Part shown: in pieces, positions 17,320-26,027 of the stretch
Numbering within the stretch: position 1 is the stretch's first letter
Layout of the letters: every line of letters begins with the position of its first letter
Source of the DNA: Paenibacillus sp. yr247
GTDB taxonomy: Bacteria > Bacillota > Bacilli > Paenibacillales > NBRC-103111
Direction of reading: 5' to 3'
DNA length: 64,000 bases
Assembly: GCF_900103825.1 (NCBI RefSeq)
Contig: NZ_FNIF01000006.1
Location: forward strand, 62,001 to 126,000
Notes under the pieces: generated by a model
Database searches by the model: none
Seen by the model: the letters and a program-made list of their open reading frames with translations, nothing else
Told to the model about the DNA's origin: nothing
Translations under genes and position numbers: made by a program

Positions 17320-18444
17320 ATGAAAATGAAACGTTTGAATTTGCTTATGATCATCTTGTGCGCACTTTTTTATCCGTTCCACGTTTATGCTGCCGACACT
17401 GAAGTTGAAACACAGGATATACGATCTTTTTTAAATAAACTATTCGACGAAAGAACACACTTTTTAATTGATCAAAGACCAAAAGATATATATCGTTTTT
17501 ATGATAAGACGGAGAAGAGTGGCCAGTATGCGTATGAGCAAGAGCTGTTGAGGAGTAAATATATCAATGCTTGGGCGGAAAAAAGAGGTATTGTATTTGC
17601 CACCGCGGAAAACAGCATCCGTATTAATCGAATCAAAAAAGAAGGGAATCTGGCAAGGATCTCGTTAAACCATAGCTTACAACTAAGCTATGTGTACAAG
17701 ATCGATAACAACAATCTCCAGTTCTGCGGCATAGGAACAAGGCATGTATTGACCCTTAAGAAAATAAAAGGCGAATGGTTGGTGCTACGTGAATGGTATA
17801 CCGATCCGCTTACGGAAAATCCGAAATTGATACCGGAATTTAATGGATTCCCCAATCCTGCTTTCTTGAAATCCGAAACCATTACTGTTCAAACCGGCGA
17901 TAATGGAAAGAGGAGATACAATAGAGAACGGGCACTAGAATATGCTAATAAATATGCAGGTGCCGCATGGGGGGCTGGTAACGATCATCGATACAACAAA
18001 AAGTATTTGGATTATACGTATCATGGAGGAGATTGTACTAACTTCGCTTCTCAAGTGCTTGGGGATGAGAACGAAGGTGGCGGATTAAAAATGGTATCGG
18101 GATGGCATTACCGTTCAGAGGGGAGTCAAGCTTGGGTACGAACGGATTCATTCAAAAACTTCGTAATACATAGCGGGTATGGCAGACTTATCTCCAAAGG
18201 CTATTTTACAGATGTAGTTAAGCCGACTGAAAAATATCCGAGCGGAGCAGTTGCGGCATTAAAACCGGGAGATCTAATTGCTTATGAAATGGATGGGGAT
18301 ATCGATCACTTTGCGATCTTGGTTGGATTTGATTATTATGGATATCCGCTCGTCAATTCCCATACAGCGGACCGATATCGTGTGCCATTTGACCTCGGAT
18401 GGGATAAAAACACGAAATATTTATTAATTCACATTAATGACTAA
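17320..18444 (+). CDS. Secreted amidase-domain protein (Amidase_6)
   Basis: A 374-residue exported protein. It begins with a signal peptide (MKMKRLNLLMIILCALFY..., cleavage near VYA), has a ~170-residue N-terminal domain of the kind found before Amidase_6, and a C-terminal papain-like putative amidase domain from about residue 200. The latter shows the catalytic cysteine in HGGDCTNFASQVL, the catalytic histidine in DGDIDHFAILVGF, and a third polar residue in LVNSHTADRYRVP. Members of this domain family are often near sporulation or cell-wall genes, and a wall-hydrolytic role is inference. The ATG at 17320 is chosen because it starts the signal peptide; GGAGGT lies 13 nt upstream, rather far. 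Confidence 0.85.
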   Translation: MKMKRLNLLMIILCALFYPFHVYAADTEVETQDIRSFLNKLFDERTHFLIDQRPKDIYRFYDKTEKSGQYAYEQELLRSKYINAWAEKRGIVFATAENSIRINRIKKEGNLARISLNHSLQLSYVYKIDNNNLQFCGIGTRHVLTLKKIKGEWLVLREWYTDPLTENPKLIPEFNGFPNPAFLKSETITVQTGDNGKRRYNRERALEYANKYAGAAWGAGNDHRYNKKYLDYTYHGGDCTNFASQVLGDENEGGGLKMVSGWHYRSEGSQAWVRTDSFKNFVIHSGYGRLISKGYFTDVVKPTEKYPSGAVAALKPGDLIAYEMDGDIDHFAILVGFDYYGYPLVNSHTADRYRVPFDLGWDKNTKYLLIHIND

Positions 18445-18525
18445 CTTGTCTCTTGCTTGAATCATATCTGAGTTGCTTTCGTAATAAGATTATTAGGAAA
18501 AGCGCTGCAGGTATGAGGTGAAATC

Positions 18526-20034
18526 ATGAGATTACCCGAACTGGTAAAACAAATGGCACTTCGTGCGGGTGCCATTTTCCTTGTAAAGGTAATTGGCTTT
18601 TTTGCGCGAATTATGTTATTTCGGTTGCTCGGATCCGAAGGTATTGGATTTTATCAAATGGCGTATTCTGTTTATGCACTTATCCTTACCGTCATTACTG
18701 GAGGATTTCCTACGGCAATTTCCCTTTCTACAGCTAGAAACCTTAAAGAAGGATGGAGTTTATTTAAAGGTGGGGCCATTTTCCTTGCCTTGTCTGGTAC
18801 GGTGTTGGGGTATTATTGCTATAGTCTTGCATCCCCTATCTCTATCCTGCTAGGTAATGCTCATCTTGAATTCGCCTTACAATGTATGGCCCCAGCTATA
18901 GCTATCGTACCGTTCCTCAGTTTCTTACGAGGGTTTCTACACGGAATGGAATTTTACGGATATATTGCGATGTCAGAAATTATTGAGCAATTGTTTCGGA
19001 TTGTAGTGATGATCATGATAACAATCTCGTGGTTACAGTTCGGTATCCCCTATGCTGTCGGAGGTTCCATGTTAGGAGCTCCTGCAGGAGCTTTTATATC
19101 TTTATGCTTTCTGCTTGTTGTTTTAGTAAGTTCTACCCTTCATAAATTTAATTTTAACTATAAGAAATCAACTTTGCGGAAAATAAAAAAACCTGCTGTA
19201 TTTATGTTTATCTACTCAGCACTCTCCATTCTTGCTACTCGTTTAATTGTTCCTGTTTCAGATTTTCTCGATGCCATCATTATTCCCCATCGGCTTCAAG
19301 ATGCAGGTATGAGTGTCTCCGATGCAATTTCTGTTTATGGAATTATGACAGGTATGGCTACAACAATAGTGTACATGCCTACGCTCGTTACATTTGCTTT
19401 GGCCTACACTTTGTCGACCAAATTAACAACAGATTGGCAAGCAGGAAGAAAGGATCGATTTGTTAGGGATTTAAGATCATCAATGGAAGCCGCTTGGCTC
19501 TGGGGATGCGCTTCTTCTTTGGTTTTGTTCTTTTACGCCAGGGATCTTTCAAATTTGTTGTTTTCGAACGGTATAGCGGAAACCAGTATTCGCTTCATGA
19601 CATTGGCGCCCTTATTGTCTGGAATTAGGGAACTTTCTACAGTTGCTTTGTGGGTAATCGGAGATAAAAAAACGCCTCTTTTTGGGCTTATCATTGGTGT
19701 TATTTGCTCGTTGACGCTCATATATTATTTAATCACCATTCCCGGTTTCACGTATGCAGGACCCGCTATTGGGATACTTTCCTTAGAATTGATCCCAGTC
19801 TTATGGAATATGAAAACGCTAAGAACCTTTACGATAGGGTTCCCAAAGGGGTTAACTTCCAGTACAGTCGTCATAACCTTACTTTTTTTCGTGAGTTTAT
19901 TTTTGGCAAAATTGATATTTCAAGCTGTTCATCTACCACTCCAACCTACTGTTGAAATGCTGCTCATATATGGTTGCTTGATCCTTTATATATTAATTCG
20001 TTACCTGAAAAATGAACGTCATCTTATTTTATGA
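18526..20034 (+). CDS. SpoVB-like polysaccharide/lipid flippase
   Basis: A 502-residue membrane protein of the MOP exporter superfamily with about 14 helices, closest in pattern to stage V sporulation protein B and other Bacillota oligosaccharide flippases. Indicative parts are the N-terminal GAIFLVKVIGFFARIMLFRL, the first-loop segment SEGIGFYQMAYSVY, and the ALAYTLSTKLTTDWQAGR segment in the middle. SpoVB helps spore cortex synthesis; many Paenibacillus genomes have several such paralogues, so the exact substrate is uncertain. TGAGGTG precedes the ATG. It is 80 nt after the amidase gene on the same strand and is closed by a terminator. Confidence 0.83.
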   Translation: MRLPELVKQMALRAGAIFLVKVIGFFARIMLFRLLGSEGIGFYQMAYSVYALILTVITGGFPTAISLSTARNLKEGWSLFKGGAIFLALSGTVLGYYCYSLASPISILLGNAHLEFALQCMAPAIAIVPFLSFLRGFLHGMEFYGYIAMSEIIEQLFRIVVMIMITISWLQFGIPYAVGGSMLGAPAGAFISLCFLLVVLVSSTLHKFNFNYKKSTLRKIKKPAVFMFIYSALSILATRLIVPVSDFLDAIIIPHRLQDAGMSVSDAISVYGIMTGMATTIVYMPTLVTFALAYTLSTKLTTDWQAGRKDRFVRDLRSSMEAAWLWGCASSLVLFFYARDLSNLLFSNGIAETSIRFMTLAPLLSGIRELSTVALWVIGDKKTPLFGLIIGVICSLTLIYYLITIPGFTYAGPAIGILSLELIPVLWNMKTLRTFTIGFPKGLTSSTVVITLLFFVSLFLAKLIFQAVHLPLQPTVEMLLIYGCLILYILIRYLKNERHLIL

Positions 20035-20037
20035 ACA

Positions 20038-20076
20038 AAGGAGCAGTTTGCCGCGGCAACTGCTCCTTCTTTTTGA
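20038..20076 (+). terminator. Intrinsic terminator of the flippase gene
   Basis: AAGGAGCAGTT pairs with AACTGCTCCTT around a partly paired TGCCGCGGC loop, followed by CTTTTT, directly after the stop codon at 20034. Confidence 0.88.
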
Positions 20077-20437
20077 GTCCGTAAACAAAGCGGATAGTTA
20101 TCAAAAACTCCCAGTACAATTATCCAAAGTTTATACTAAAATGATACAAATTCAATAGACGAGGTGAGCAACAAAATAGTATACAAGGTTTATTCAGTAT
20201 GTCGTTTATCCGGCTGTTTTGGTGTATAAAAATATTTATTTCGTGAAATTAAATATTAAATATAAAAAAAAAATTGAAATTAAATTTCACGCCTTGTATA
20301 ATCATGTTTGTAACCGCTAACAACCATCTAAAAGAGGCAGAGTCTTGAATTTCTGCGGATTAACAAAACCGAATCTCTTGAACCGGGCTCGAAATGCGAA
20401 TCGCAACAGGTAGGACAGGCTGGAAAGGAATGCATAT
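20077..20437. other. Control region of the serine hydrolase/sugar importer operon
   Basis: 360 bp without a gene. A 9-bp inverted repeat CGTGAAATT (20242-20250) / AATTTCACG (20283-20291) brackets a very AT-rich segment and could be an operator or protect a promoter. No recognised riboswitch. Confidence 0.45.
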
Positions 20438-21508
20438 ATGAAGCATATAGATCAGCTGCAGATTAATGATTTTATTAAGTCTGAAATCGCTTACGGTCAT
20501 ATCCCCGGTGCGGTCCTATATATTGCGCATCAAGGGGACACAATTCTGAAAGAAGCCTACGGGAACCGACTCGTTAAGCCTTACGAAGATCCTATGCGGT
20601 TAGATACGATATTCGATCTCGCCTCTCTTACCAAAGTCATTGCCACGCTTCCTGCAGCCTTAAAACTGCTTGAGCAAGGTAAGCTGGCATTATCGGATCC
20701 GATTCAAATATTCTTGCCCGAAGTCGGTTCTTACGACGGAGAAAGCATTCGCATCCTGCATTTATTATCCCATACATCGGGGCTTGCAGCCGATCTTATG
20801 AGTAGAGAAGCTGTGATGCATATGTCGAGGGAAGAACTGTTGGAACATGTTTTGCGCGCAAAACCTCACTGCCGTCCAGGAACGAAAGTGGTATACAGTG
20901 ATCTGGGCATGATTTTGCTGTATCGGATTATCGAAATCGTAACGGGTGAACCGTTCGACAGTTTCCTTAAGCGAGAAATATTTGACCCTCTGGAAATGTA
21001 TCATACTTGTTTTCGTCCGACATTTGAAGAGTCGCGTTACGCTGCAACTGAATTCTCCAATGAACGAAACGCTTACAAAATAGGTGTCGTTCATGATGAG
21101 AAGGCGGAGCGAATGGGAGGCGTTAGTGGTCACGCAGGATTGTTCTCGACCATTGACGATCTGGCCAACTTCTCTTCTATGATCGCAGGCAGCGGCATTT
21201 TCAAAGGAAACAAGATTTTATCCAAAGCGGCTATCGATCTGTCGAGAAGAAATTTTACTCCTTACGACATTGGCGAATACCGCGGACTCGGGTGGGTGCT
21301 GAAAAACCCCATTAGTATTTCATCCGGAGGCGACTTTCTGTCATCTTCCTCCTTTGGACATACGGGATTTACTGGAACAAGCATATGGTTCGACCCCGAA
21401 ATTGATCTTCAAATCATTTTATTAACAAATCGGGTTCACTTCGGGAGAACCGATCACATCCTTAGGTTTCGACCAAGGCTGCATAATCTGATTCGCTCAT
21501 TATTCTGA
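20438..21508 (+). CDS. Serine hydrolase, beta-lactamase/AmiE-like family (cytoplasmic)
   Basis: A 356-residue enzyme of the class C beta-lactamase superfamily. All three catalytic motifs are present: Ser-63 and Lys-66 in the SxxK motif SLTK, the Tyr-Ser/Asp motif Y153-S-D, and the third motif GHTGFTGTS near residue 300. Members hydrolyse beta-lactams, D-amino-acid peptides or esters; YbbE/AmiE of Bacillus removes the stem peptide from MurNAc during wall recycling. There is no signal peptide, so the substrate must be imported, consistent with the sugar ABC genes 79 nt downstream. A close paralogue with the same DLASLTKV and GHTGFTGTS motifs lies in the peptide importer at 37771. The amidase role is inference. 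Confidence 0.85.
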   Translation: MKHIDQLQINDFIKSEIAYGHIPGAVLYIAHQGDTILKEAYGNRLVKPYEDPMRLDTIFDLASLTKVIATLPAALKLLEQGKLALSDPIQIFLPEVGSYDGESIRILHLLSHTSGLAADLMSREAVMHMSREELLEHVLRAKPHCRPGTKVVYSDLGMILLYRIIEIVTGEPFDSFLKREIFDPLEMYHTCFRPTFEESRYAATEFSNERNAYKIGVVHDEKAERMGGVSGHAGLFSTIDDLANFSSMIAGSGIFKGNKILSKAAIDLSRRNFTPYDIGEYRGLGWVLKNPISISSGGDFLSSSSFGHTGFTGTSIWFDPEIDLQIILLTNRVHFGRTDHILRFRPRLHNLIRSLF

Positions 21509-21587
21509 ATAGTAGCTTGTTATGGTTATATCTAGACCTCTCTATGGCGTCTAGCTAACATATAAATTTATAAACGGAGGGTTCTAC

Positions 21588-22934
21588 ATGAAAAAGAAGT
21601 TAATTACAACCATTGGTGTTGTGGGCATGTCCACTGCTCTGATCTTGTCCGGTTGTTCTACCGGCAAAAGTGGTAAAGCTGACGAAACCCAAGTGAAAAA
21701 AGCTGAGCCGGTCGACCTGTTTATCGGGTATGACTCGGATCCGCCGACAAAGAAAAAAATGGAAGAAATTCTGGCTAAATTCAAAACGATTCATCCTGAA
21801 ATTAATATTAAGACAGAAACTGCTCCTTACGATCAATTCTATGAAAAGTTAACGACACAAATTGCAGCTAACAGCGCTCCAGACGTATTCCAAAGCGATG
21901 GCACTAAAGTATTCGGTTTCGCGCAAAGAGGCGTAATTCGTGACATTACCGATATGGTGAACTCCGACCTGAAAAAAGATGAAATTTACGGTCTGGACTT
22001 CGATAAAACGTCCGATGGCAAGTATTGGGGAGTTCCGCAAGGCATTCAGGTCGGCGCGCTTTTCTACAACAAGGACTTGTTTGACAAAGCCGGTGTGAAA
22101 TACCCGACGAATGATTGGACTTGGGATGATTTGAAGGCTGCGGCTGAGAAGCTAACACTGGATGCGAGTGGAAAAACAGCAACGGATCCGTCGTTCGATA
22201 AGACGAAAGTGAAGCAATATGGTTTTACCTTCTTCTCCAGTTCCCGTGGCGCCTTCAACATCTTGAAAGCATTCGGCGGCGGTATCCTGGATCCATCCAT
22301 GACGAAATCGATTGCCAACTCGCCTGAAAACAAAAAAGCGCTGGAGTGGATGGTTGACGGAATGAATCGTAAGCTGTTCCCTAATCCGGCTGACTTAAAA
22401 GCTTTCCAAGACAACTTTAAAGTATTCTTAAGCGGCTCATCCGCTATGCAAATTGATATTTATGCCGCAACAACTGCAATGAACGGCGCTGGTCTCAACT
22501 ATGATGTTGCTCCGCTGCCAAAAGGACCTACAGGCAAACGCTTTGCTCCAGTCATTGCTAACTCTTGGGTTATCAATAAGAAAGCGGATGACAAGAAAGC
22601 AAAAGCAGCTTGGGAATGGATCAAGTACTGGGCTGATAACGATGATGCGCAAAAAGAGTGGACTCAGGTCGGAGAAGCCGTTCCTGTGAAAAAATCGGTT
22701 GCTAACTCCGATATGTTCCTAATAAAAACAACAAAGCCGGAAAACAAAAAAGTATTCCTTGACAGCCTTGCCTTCGCGGGAACGATCGATTCGAACGCAG
22801 TCTTCAGCGAATGGGTCAAAGTATATAACGATAATAACGCGGATCTGTTCATGAATAAAATCAAGGTTGACGAATGGCTCACTAAAACGGATCAAGGTGT
22901 TCAAAAGGTACTTGATGGTTTCTTTAAAAAATAA
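21588..22934 (+). CDS. Sugar ABC transporter, substrate-binding lipoprotein (family 1)
   Basis: A 448-residue solute-binding lipoprotein that captures a carbohydrate outside the cell for the two permeases that follow. It has a signal peptide with the lipobox LSGCSTG, then the two-lobed family-1 fold; typical features are IHPEINIKTETAPYDQFYEK, SAPDVFQSDG and the hinge-region NDWTWDDLKAAAEKL. GGAGGG is a strong ribosome site 8 nt before the ATG. No ATPase gene is in the operon; such importers usually share a MsmX/UgpC-type ATPase encoded elsewhere. The substrate is not readable from the sequence; context suggests an amino sugar or muropeptide. Confidence 0.92.
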   Translation: MKKKLITTIGVVGMSTALILSGCSTGKSGKADETQVKKAEPVDLFIGYDSDPPTKKKMEEILAKFKTIHPEINIKTETAPYDQFYEKLTTQIAANSAPDVFQSDGTKVFGFAQRGVIRDITDMVNSDLKKDEIYGLDFDKTSDGKYWGVPQGIQVGALFYNKDLFDKAGVKYPTNDWTWDDLKAAAEKLTLDASGKTATDPSFDKTKVKQYGFTFFSSSRGAFNILKAFGGGILDPSMTKSIANSPENKKALEWMVDGMNRKLFPNPADLKAFQDNFKVFLSGSSAMQIDIYAATTAMNGAGLNYDVAPLPKGPTGKRFAPVIANSWVINKKADDKKAKAAWEWIKYWADNDDAQKEWTQVGEAVPVKKSVANSDMFLIKTTKPENKKVFLDSLAFAGTIDSNAVFSEWVKVYNDNNADLFMNKIKVDEWLTKTDQGVQKVLDGFFKK

Positions 22935-22974
22935 GTAATAATTCCGCTATGCTTAAGGATGTGTTCAAAAGAAA

Positions 22975-23886
22975 ATGATTACAAAGCGCAAGCGGCTTGA
23001 TAGCGAGGGGAGATGGGGACTTCTTATGGTCTCCCCTTATCTTCTTCAATTCGTTATTTTTGTCTTAGGAACTTCTTTTGCTTCGCTGTATTTCAGCTTT
23101 TCCGATTACGATATTTTGAATCCGCCCAAATGGATCGGATTAGGCAACTATGTGAAGCTTGTGCAGGAGCCTCTTTTTTGGAAGGCTCTTTGGAACACGG
23201 TTTATTTTACAATTTTATATGTGCCTATTAAAACTTTGTTGGCTCTATTGCTGGCGGTTGCGTTAAACCAGAAGTTGAAAGGCTTAAAATGGTTTCGCGT
23301 AGCGCATTTTTTACCTGTTATTTCTTCTTGGACTGTTATTGCTTACGTGGCGGATTCTATCCTGAACCCACGTATTGGGCTTGCAAATAACATTTTATCC
23401 AAACTTGGCTTGCCTACCCATAACTGGTTAATGGAAGAGCATTGGGTCATTCCCGTTCTGGCTGGGGTTGCTATTTGGAAAAGTGTGGGCTATATGATGG
23501 TTATTTTTCTTGCGGGACTTCAATCGATTCCTACCGACGTCTATGAAGCATCTAATATCGACGGAGCGAATCATTGGACGACTTTTTGGAAAATTACGTT
23601 TCCGCTTATTTCCGGTACCACCTTTCTTGTTATGATTTTGAACATTATTTCCGCATTCCAGAACTTTGAGCAAATCTTTGTCATGACGGGTACTTCCTTC
23701 GATGGATCAACGGCAGGCGGGCCGAATAATGCGAGTCTGGTTTTAATGTTGCAGTTGTATCAAGAAGGCTTCTCTTATAACCATATGGGTTATGCCTCAG
23801 CCATCGCTTGGGTCATGTTCCTCATCTTGTTTCTTGTCACGCTTGTCCAATTCAAGCTGCAGAAGAAATGGGTTTTCTATGATTAA
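22975..23886 (+). CDS. Sugar ABC transporter permease (MalF/UgpA-type)
   Basis: A 303-residue inner-membrane permease of the carbohydrate-uptake-1 family with six helices. The cytoplasmic coupling loop that binds the ATPase is seen in VYEASNIDGANHWTTFWKI (EAA motif, residues about 190-210), and the last helix ends in a positively charged tail. It pairs with the permease at 23920 to form the channel heterodimer. The ribosome site before the ATG at 22975 is weak (AAGGATG 12 nt away), so it may depend on translation of the binding-protein gene 40 nt upstream. Confidence 0.92.
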   Translation: MITKRKRLDSEGRWGLLMVSPYLLQFVIFVLGTSFASLYFSFSDYDILNPPKWIGLGNYVKLVQEPLFWKALWNTVYFTILYVPIKTLLALLLAVALNQKLKGLKWFRVAHFLPVISSWTVIAYVADSILNPRIGLANNILSKLGLPTHNWLMEEHWVIPVLAGVAIWKSVGYMMVIFLAGLQSIPTDVYEASNIDGANHWTTFWKITFPLISGTTFLVMILNIISAFQNFEQIFVMTGTSFDGSTAGGPNNASLVLMLQLYQEGFSYNHMGYASAIAWVMFLILFLVTLVQFKLQKKWVFYD

Positions 23887-23919
23887 TAGCATCATGACCG
23901 GCAAGGAAGGAGTACAAAC

Positions 23920-24747
23920 ATGAAGACTCAAAGTCCCTTAAGAAAGGCAGTCAGTTATCTGATTGTCATAATCAGCTCGCTGATTATGATTGTGCCTTTT
24001 CTAACATCCATATTTAATTCTTTAAAAACCTATAAGCAGTATACGTTGTACCCGCCGGAATGGCTACCGAACCCGATTCAATGGAGCAACTATTCGCAAG
24101 TATGGGAGCAAGCCAATTTTAACTCCTATACGTTTAATAGTTTGATTGTTGCTGGTTTGTCTATCATTGGGGCACTCTTGTCGAGCTCCATGATCGCATA
24201 TTCTTTCGCTCGCTTGCGGTTTCCGTTCAGAGATTCCCTGTATATGGTCGTATTAGGGACGATGATGATTCCGGGGATTGTAACGATTATTCCGCAGTTT
24301 ATCATTTTTAAGCATCTGCATATGTTGGACACCTTGATGCCGCTGTGGATTCTGGAATGGTTTGGTCAGCCCTTTGGGATTTTCTTGTTGAAGCAAGCCT
24401 TCTTGAGCGTTCCGAAGGATTATGAGGAAGCTGCCAAGCTGGATGGCTGTAATCCATTCGAAATATATTGGAAAATTTTCTTGCCGATGGTTACGCCTAC
24501 ACTTGCCACCCTGGCTGTATTGACGTTTATGGGAAAATGGAACGAGATTCTGGGGCCGATCATTTTCTTGGTCGACGAAAAGAATTTTACACTGCCGATT
24601 GGCATCATGTCGTTGAAAGGCCAGTTCAAAACAAACGATCAATTGCTGGTAGCAGGCGCGATGCTCAGCCTTATTCCGATGCTGGCCGTGTTCTTGGCGG
24701 CAGAACGATATTTTGTTGAAGGATCCAGATCAGCAGGAATTAAGTGA
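23920..24747 (+). CDS. Sugar ABC transporter permease (MalG/UgpE-type)
   Basis: A 275-residue partner permease. The family signature is complete: SMIAYSFARLRFPFRDSLY in the second and third helices, LGTMMIPGIVTIIPQF, and the EAA loop DYEEAAKLDGCNPFEIYWKI with the conserved Gly and the downstream LP. It ends AERYFVEGSRSAGIK, the usual MalG-type C-terminus. A good ribosome site (AAGGAGT) lies before the ATG, 33 nt after the preceding gene. It is co-transcribed with the binding protein and first permease. Confidence 0.93.
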   Translation: MKTQSPLRKAVSYLIVIISSLIMIVPFLTSIFNSLKTYKQYTLYPPEWLPNPIQWSNYSQVWEQANFNSYTFNSLIVAGLSIIGALLSSSMIAYSFARLRFPFRDSLYMVVLGTMMIPGIVTIIPQFIIFKHLHMLDTLMPLWILEWFGQPFGIFLLKQAFLSVPKDYEEAAKLDGCNPFEIYWKIFLPMVTPTLATLAVLTFMGKWNEILGPIIFLVDEKNFTLPIGIMSLKGQFKTNDQLLVAGAMLSLIPMLAVFLAAERYFVEGSRSAGIK

Positions 24748-24769
24748 GTCGAGAAATGAGGTGAAACGG

Positions 24770-25735
24770 ATGAAATATATGCCATGGTCAAGCGACAGGT
24801 TAACGGAGATTTGCGCACTATGGAACTGTGAGCTTGGCGGCCAATTCCCCATGAGGGAACACCTATTGCTGCAAAACAGCTTTCATGATGACAATGTGCT
24901 TGACTCCGCTTCATGGCTCGCTGTCGATGAAGATAGTGATCGCGTTGTTGGACTTGTAGTCTCAAAAGTTTGGCAAGAACAAAGAACTATGGTGCTTGGT
25001 GCAGGCGCAGGTTGGATCCAAGTGCTGCTTGTGGACAGCAGCTTCCGTAAACGGGGAATAGGCAGCGAGTTGCTCCGGCTTGCCGAAGAAAACTTGATTC
25101 AACATGGCGTGAACAAAATTATATTGGGACGAGATCCGTGGCATTATTTTCCTGGTATACCGCTCGAATTCGAGGATACGAAGCGTTGGTTCGATTCCAA
25201 AGGCTATACGGATGATAACCGTCTCGAGCATGATCTTCTTGCCGTTTACGAGGAGGATGCCGAGGCGAAGCTTCCTGTTCATCATGGCGTTGAGCTTCGT
25301 TTGCTGCGGGAAGATGAGCAGGATGCGCTTCTGGCGTTCTTTCATCGCTGTTTCCCCGGACGTTGGGAATATGAGGCGATGCAATACTTTGAAAAGGGCG
25401 GTACTGGACGCGAGTTTGTCGTCTTGGAGAAAGACGGGCAAATTATCGGGTTCTGCCGGATTAACGATGCAAAGTCGCCGCTCATTGCTCAAAACATATA
25501 TTGGGCGCCTCTGTTCTCCTCGGATGAATTGGGGGGCATCGGACCTTTAGGGGTAGATCAAGCGTTCCGAGGCAGCGGATATGGTCTTTCGGTTGTTCTG
25601 GCTGGCGTTCATTTTCTTCGACAACGAGGCTTACGGAGAATTGCGATTGACTGGACGACTCTCGTATCTTTTTACGAAAAGCTGAATTTTCATGTTTGGA
25701 AAGTTTACGCTTCGTATTCTAAAAAATTAGGTTGA
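24770..25735 (+). CDS. GNAT acetyltransferase with two tandem domains
   Basis: A 321-residue protein containing two GNAT folds. The first has the acetyl-CoA loop FRKRGIGSELLRLAEENL near residue 100; the second has the equivalent FRGSGYGLSVVLAGVHFL near residue 280. Two-domain GNATs often acetylate amino sugars, aminoglycosides or peptides. The ATG at 24770, with GAGGTG upstream, is preferred over an earlier in-frame start at 24713 that would overlap the permease gene by 35 nt. It is the last gene of the serine hydrolase/sugar importer operon, so N-acetylation of the imported compound or a breakdown product is a reasonable inference. Confidence 0.85.
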   Translation: MKYMPWSSDRLTEICALWNCELGGQFPMREHLLLQNSFHDDNVLDSASWLAVDEDSDRVVGLVVSKVWQEQRTMVLGAGAGWIQVLLVDSSFRKRGIGSELLRLAEENLIQHGVNKIILGRDPWHYFPGIPLEFEDTKRWFDSKGYTDDNRLEHDLLAVYEEDAEAKLPVHHGVELRLLREDEQDALLAFFHRCFPGRWEYEAMQYFEKGGTGREFVVLEKDGQIIGFCRINDAKSPLIAQNIYWAPLFSSDELGGIGPLGVDQAFRGSGYGLSVVLAGVHFLRQRGLRRIAIDWTTLVSFYEKLNFHVWKVYASYSKKLG

Positions 25736-25741
25736 GTGATG

Positions 25742-25786
25742 TCCTGCATTGTGCTCTCAAGAGCAATTGCAGGCTTTTTTATAATT
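25742..25786 (+). terminator. Intrinsic terminator of the sugar importer operon
   Basis: CCTGCATTGTGCTC and GAGCAATTGCAGG pair, with one small bulge, around TCAA and run into CTTTTTTAT, a few bases after the GNAT stop codon. Confidence 0.85.
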
Positions 25787-25798
25787 AAGTAGAATAAC

Positions 25799-25975
25799 AT
25801 GGACACCCCTATCATGGCAGATGAAAGTGTCTTCTCGCCTGTGCAAGCTTTTGAAGTGCTTAAGAAACGCGCAGCGGATATGATCAATATTAAGCTGATG
25901 AAATCCGGAGGCATTTATAAGGCGCAGTTGATCAACCAAATGGCCGAAGAGTTTGGTATGTGGCAGACGTATTGA
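25799..25975 (+). pseudogene. C-terminal-barrel fragment of an L-Ala-D/L-Glu (dipeptide) epimerase
   Basis: 58 codons read as an internal piece of an enolase-superfamily dipeptide epimerase (YkfB type): DTPIMADESVFSPVQAFEVL, then KRAADMINIKLMKSGGIYKA, ending MAEEFGMWQTY-stop. The DES and NIKLMKSGG segments carry metal-binding and catalytic residues of that family. Both the N-terminal capping domain and the rest of the barrel are missing and there is no ribosome site, so this is a relic. The enzyme epimerises the L-Ala-D-Glu dipeptide released from murein, which ties it to the cell-wall-recycling theme of the flanking operons. Confidence 0.72.
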
Positions 25976-26027
25976 TTACGGGTAGAAGCTGTTTAATGGC
26001 GTTATCTTTCACTAGTTCATTGGCTTA

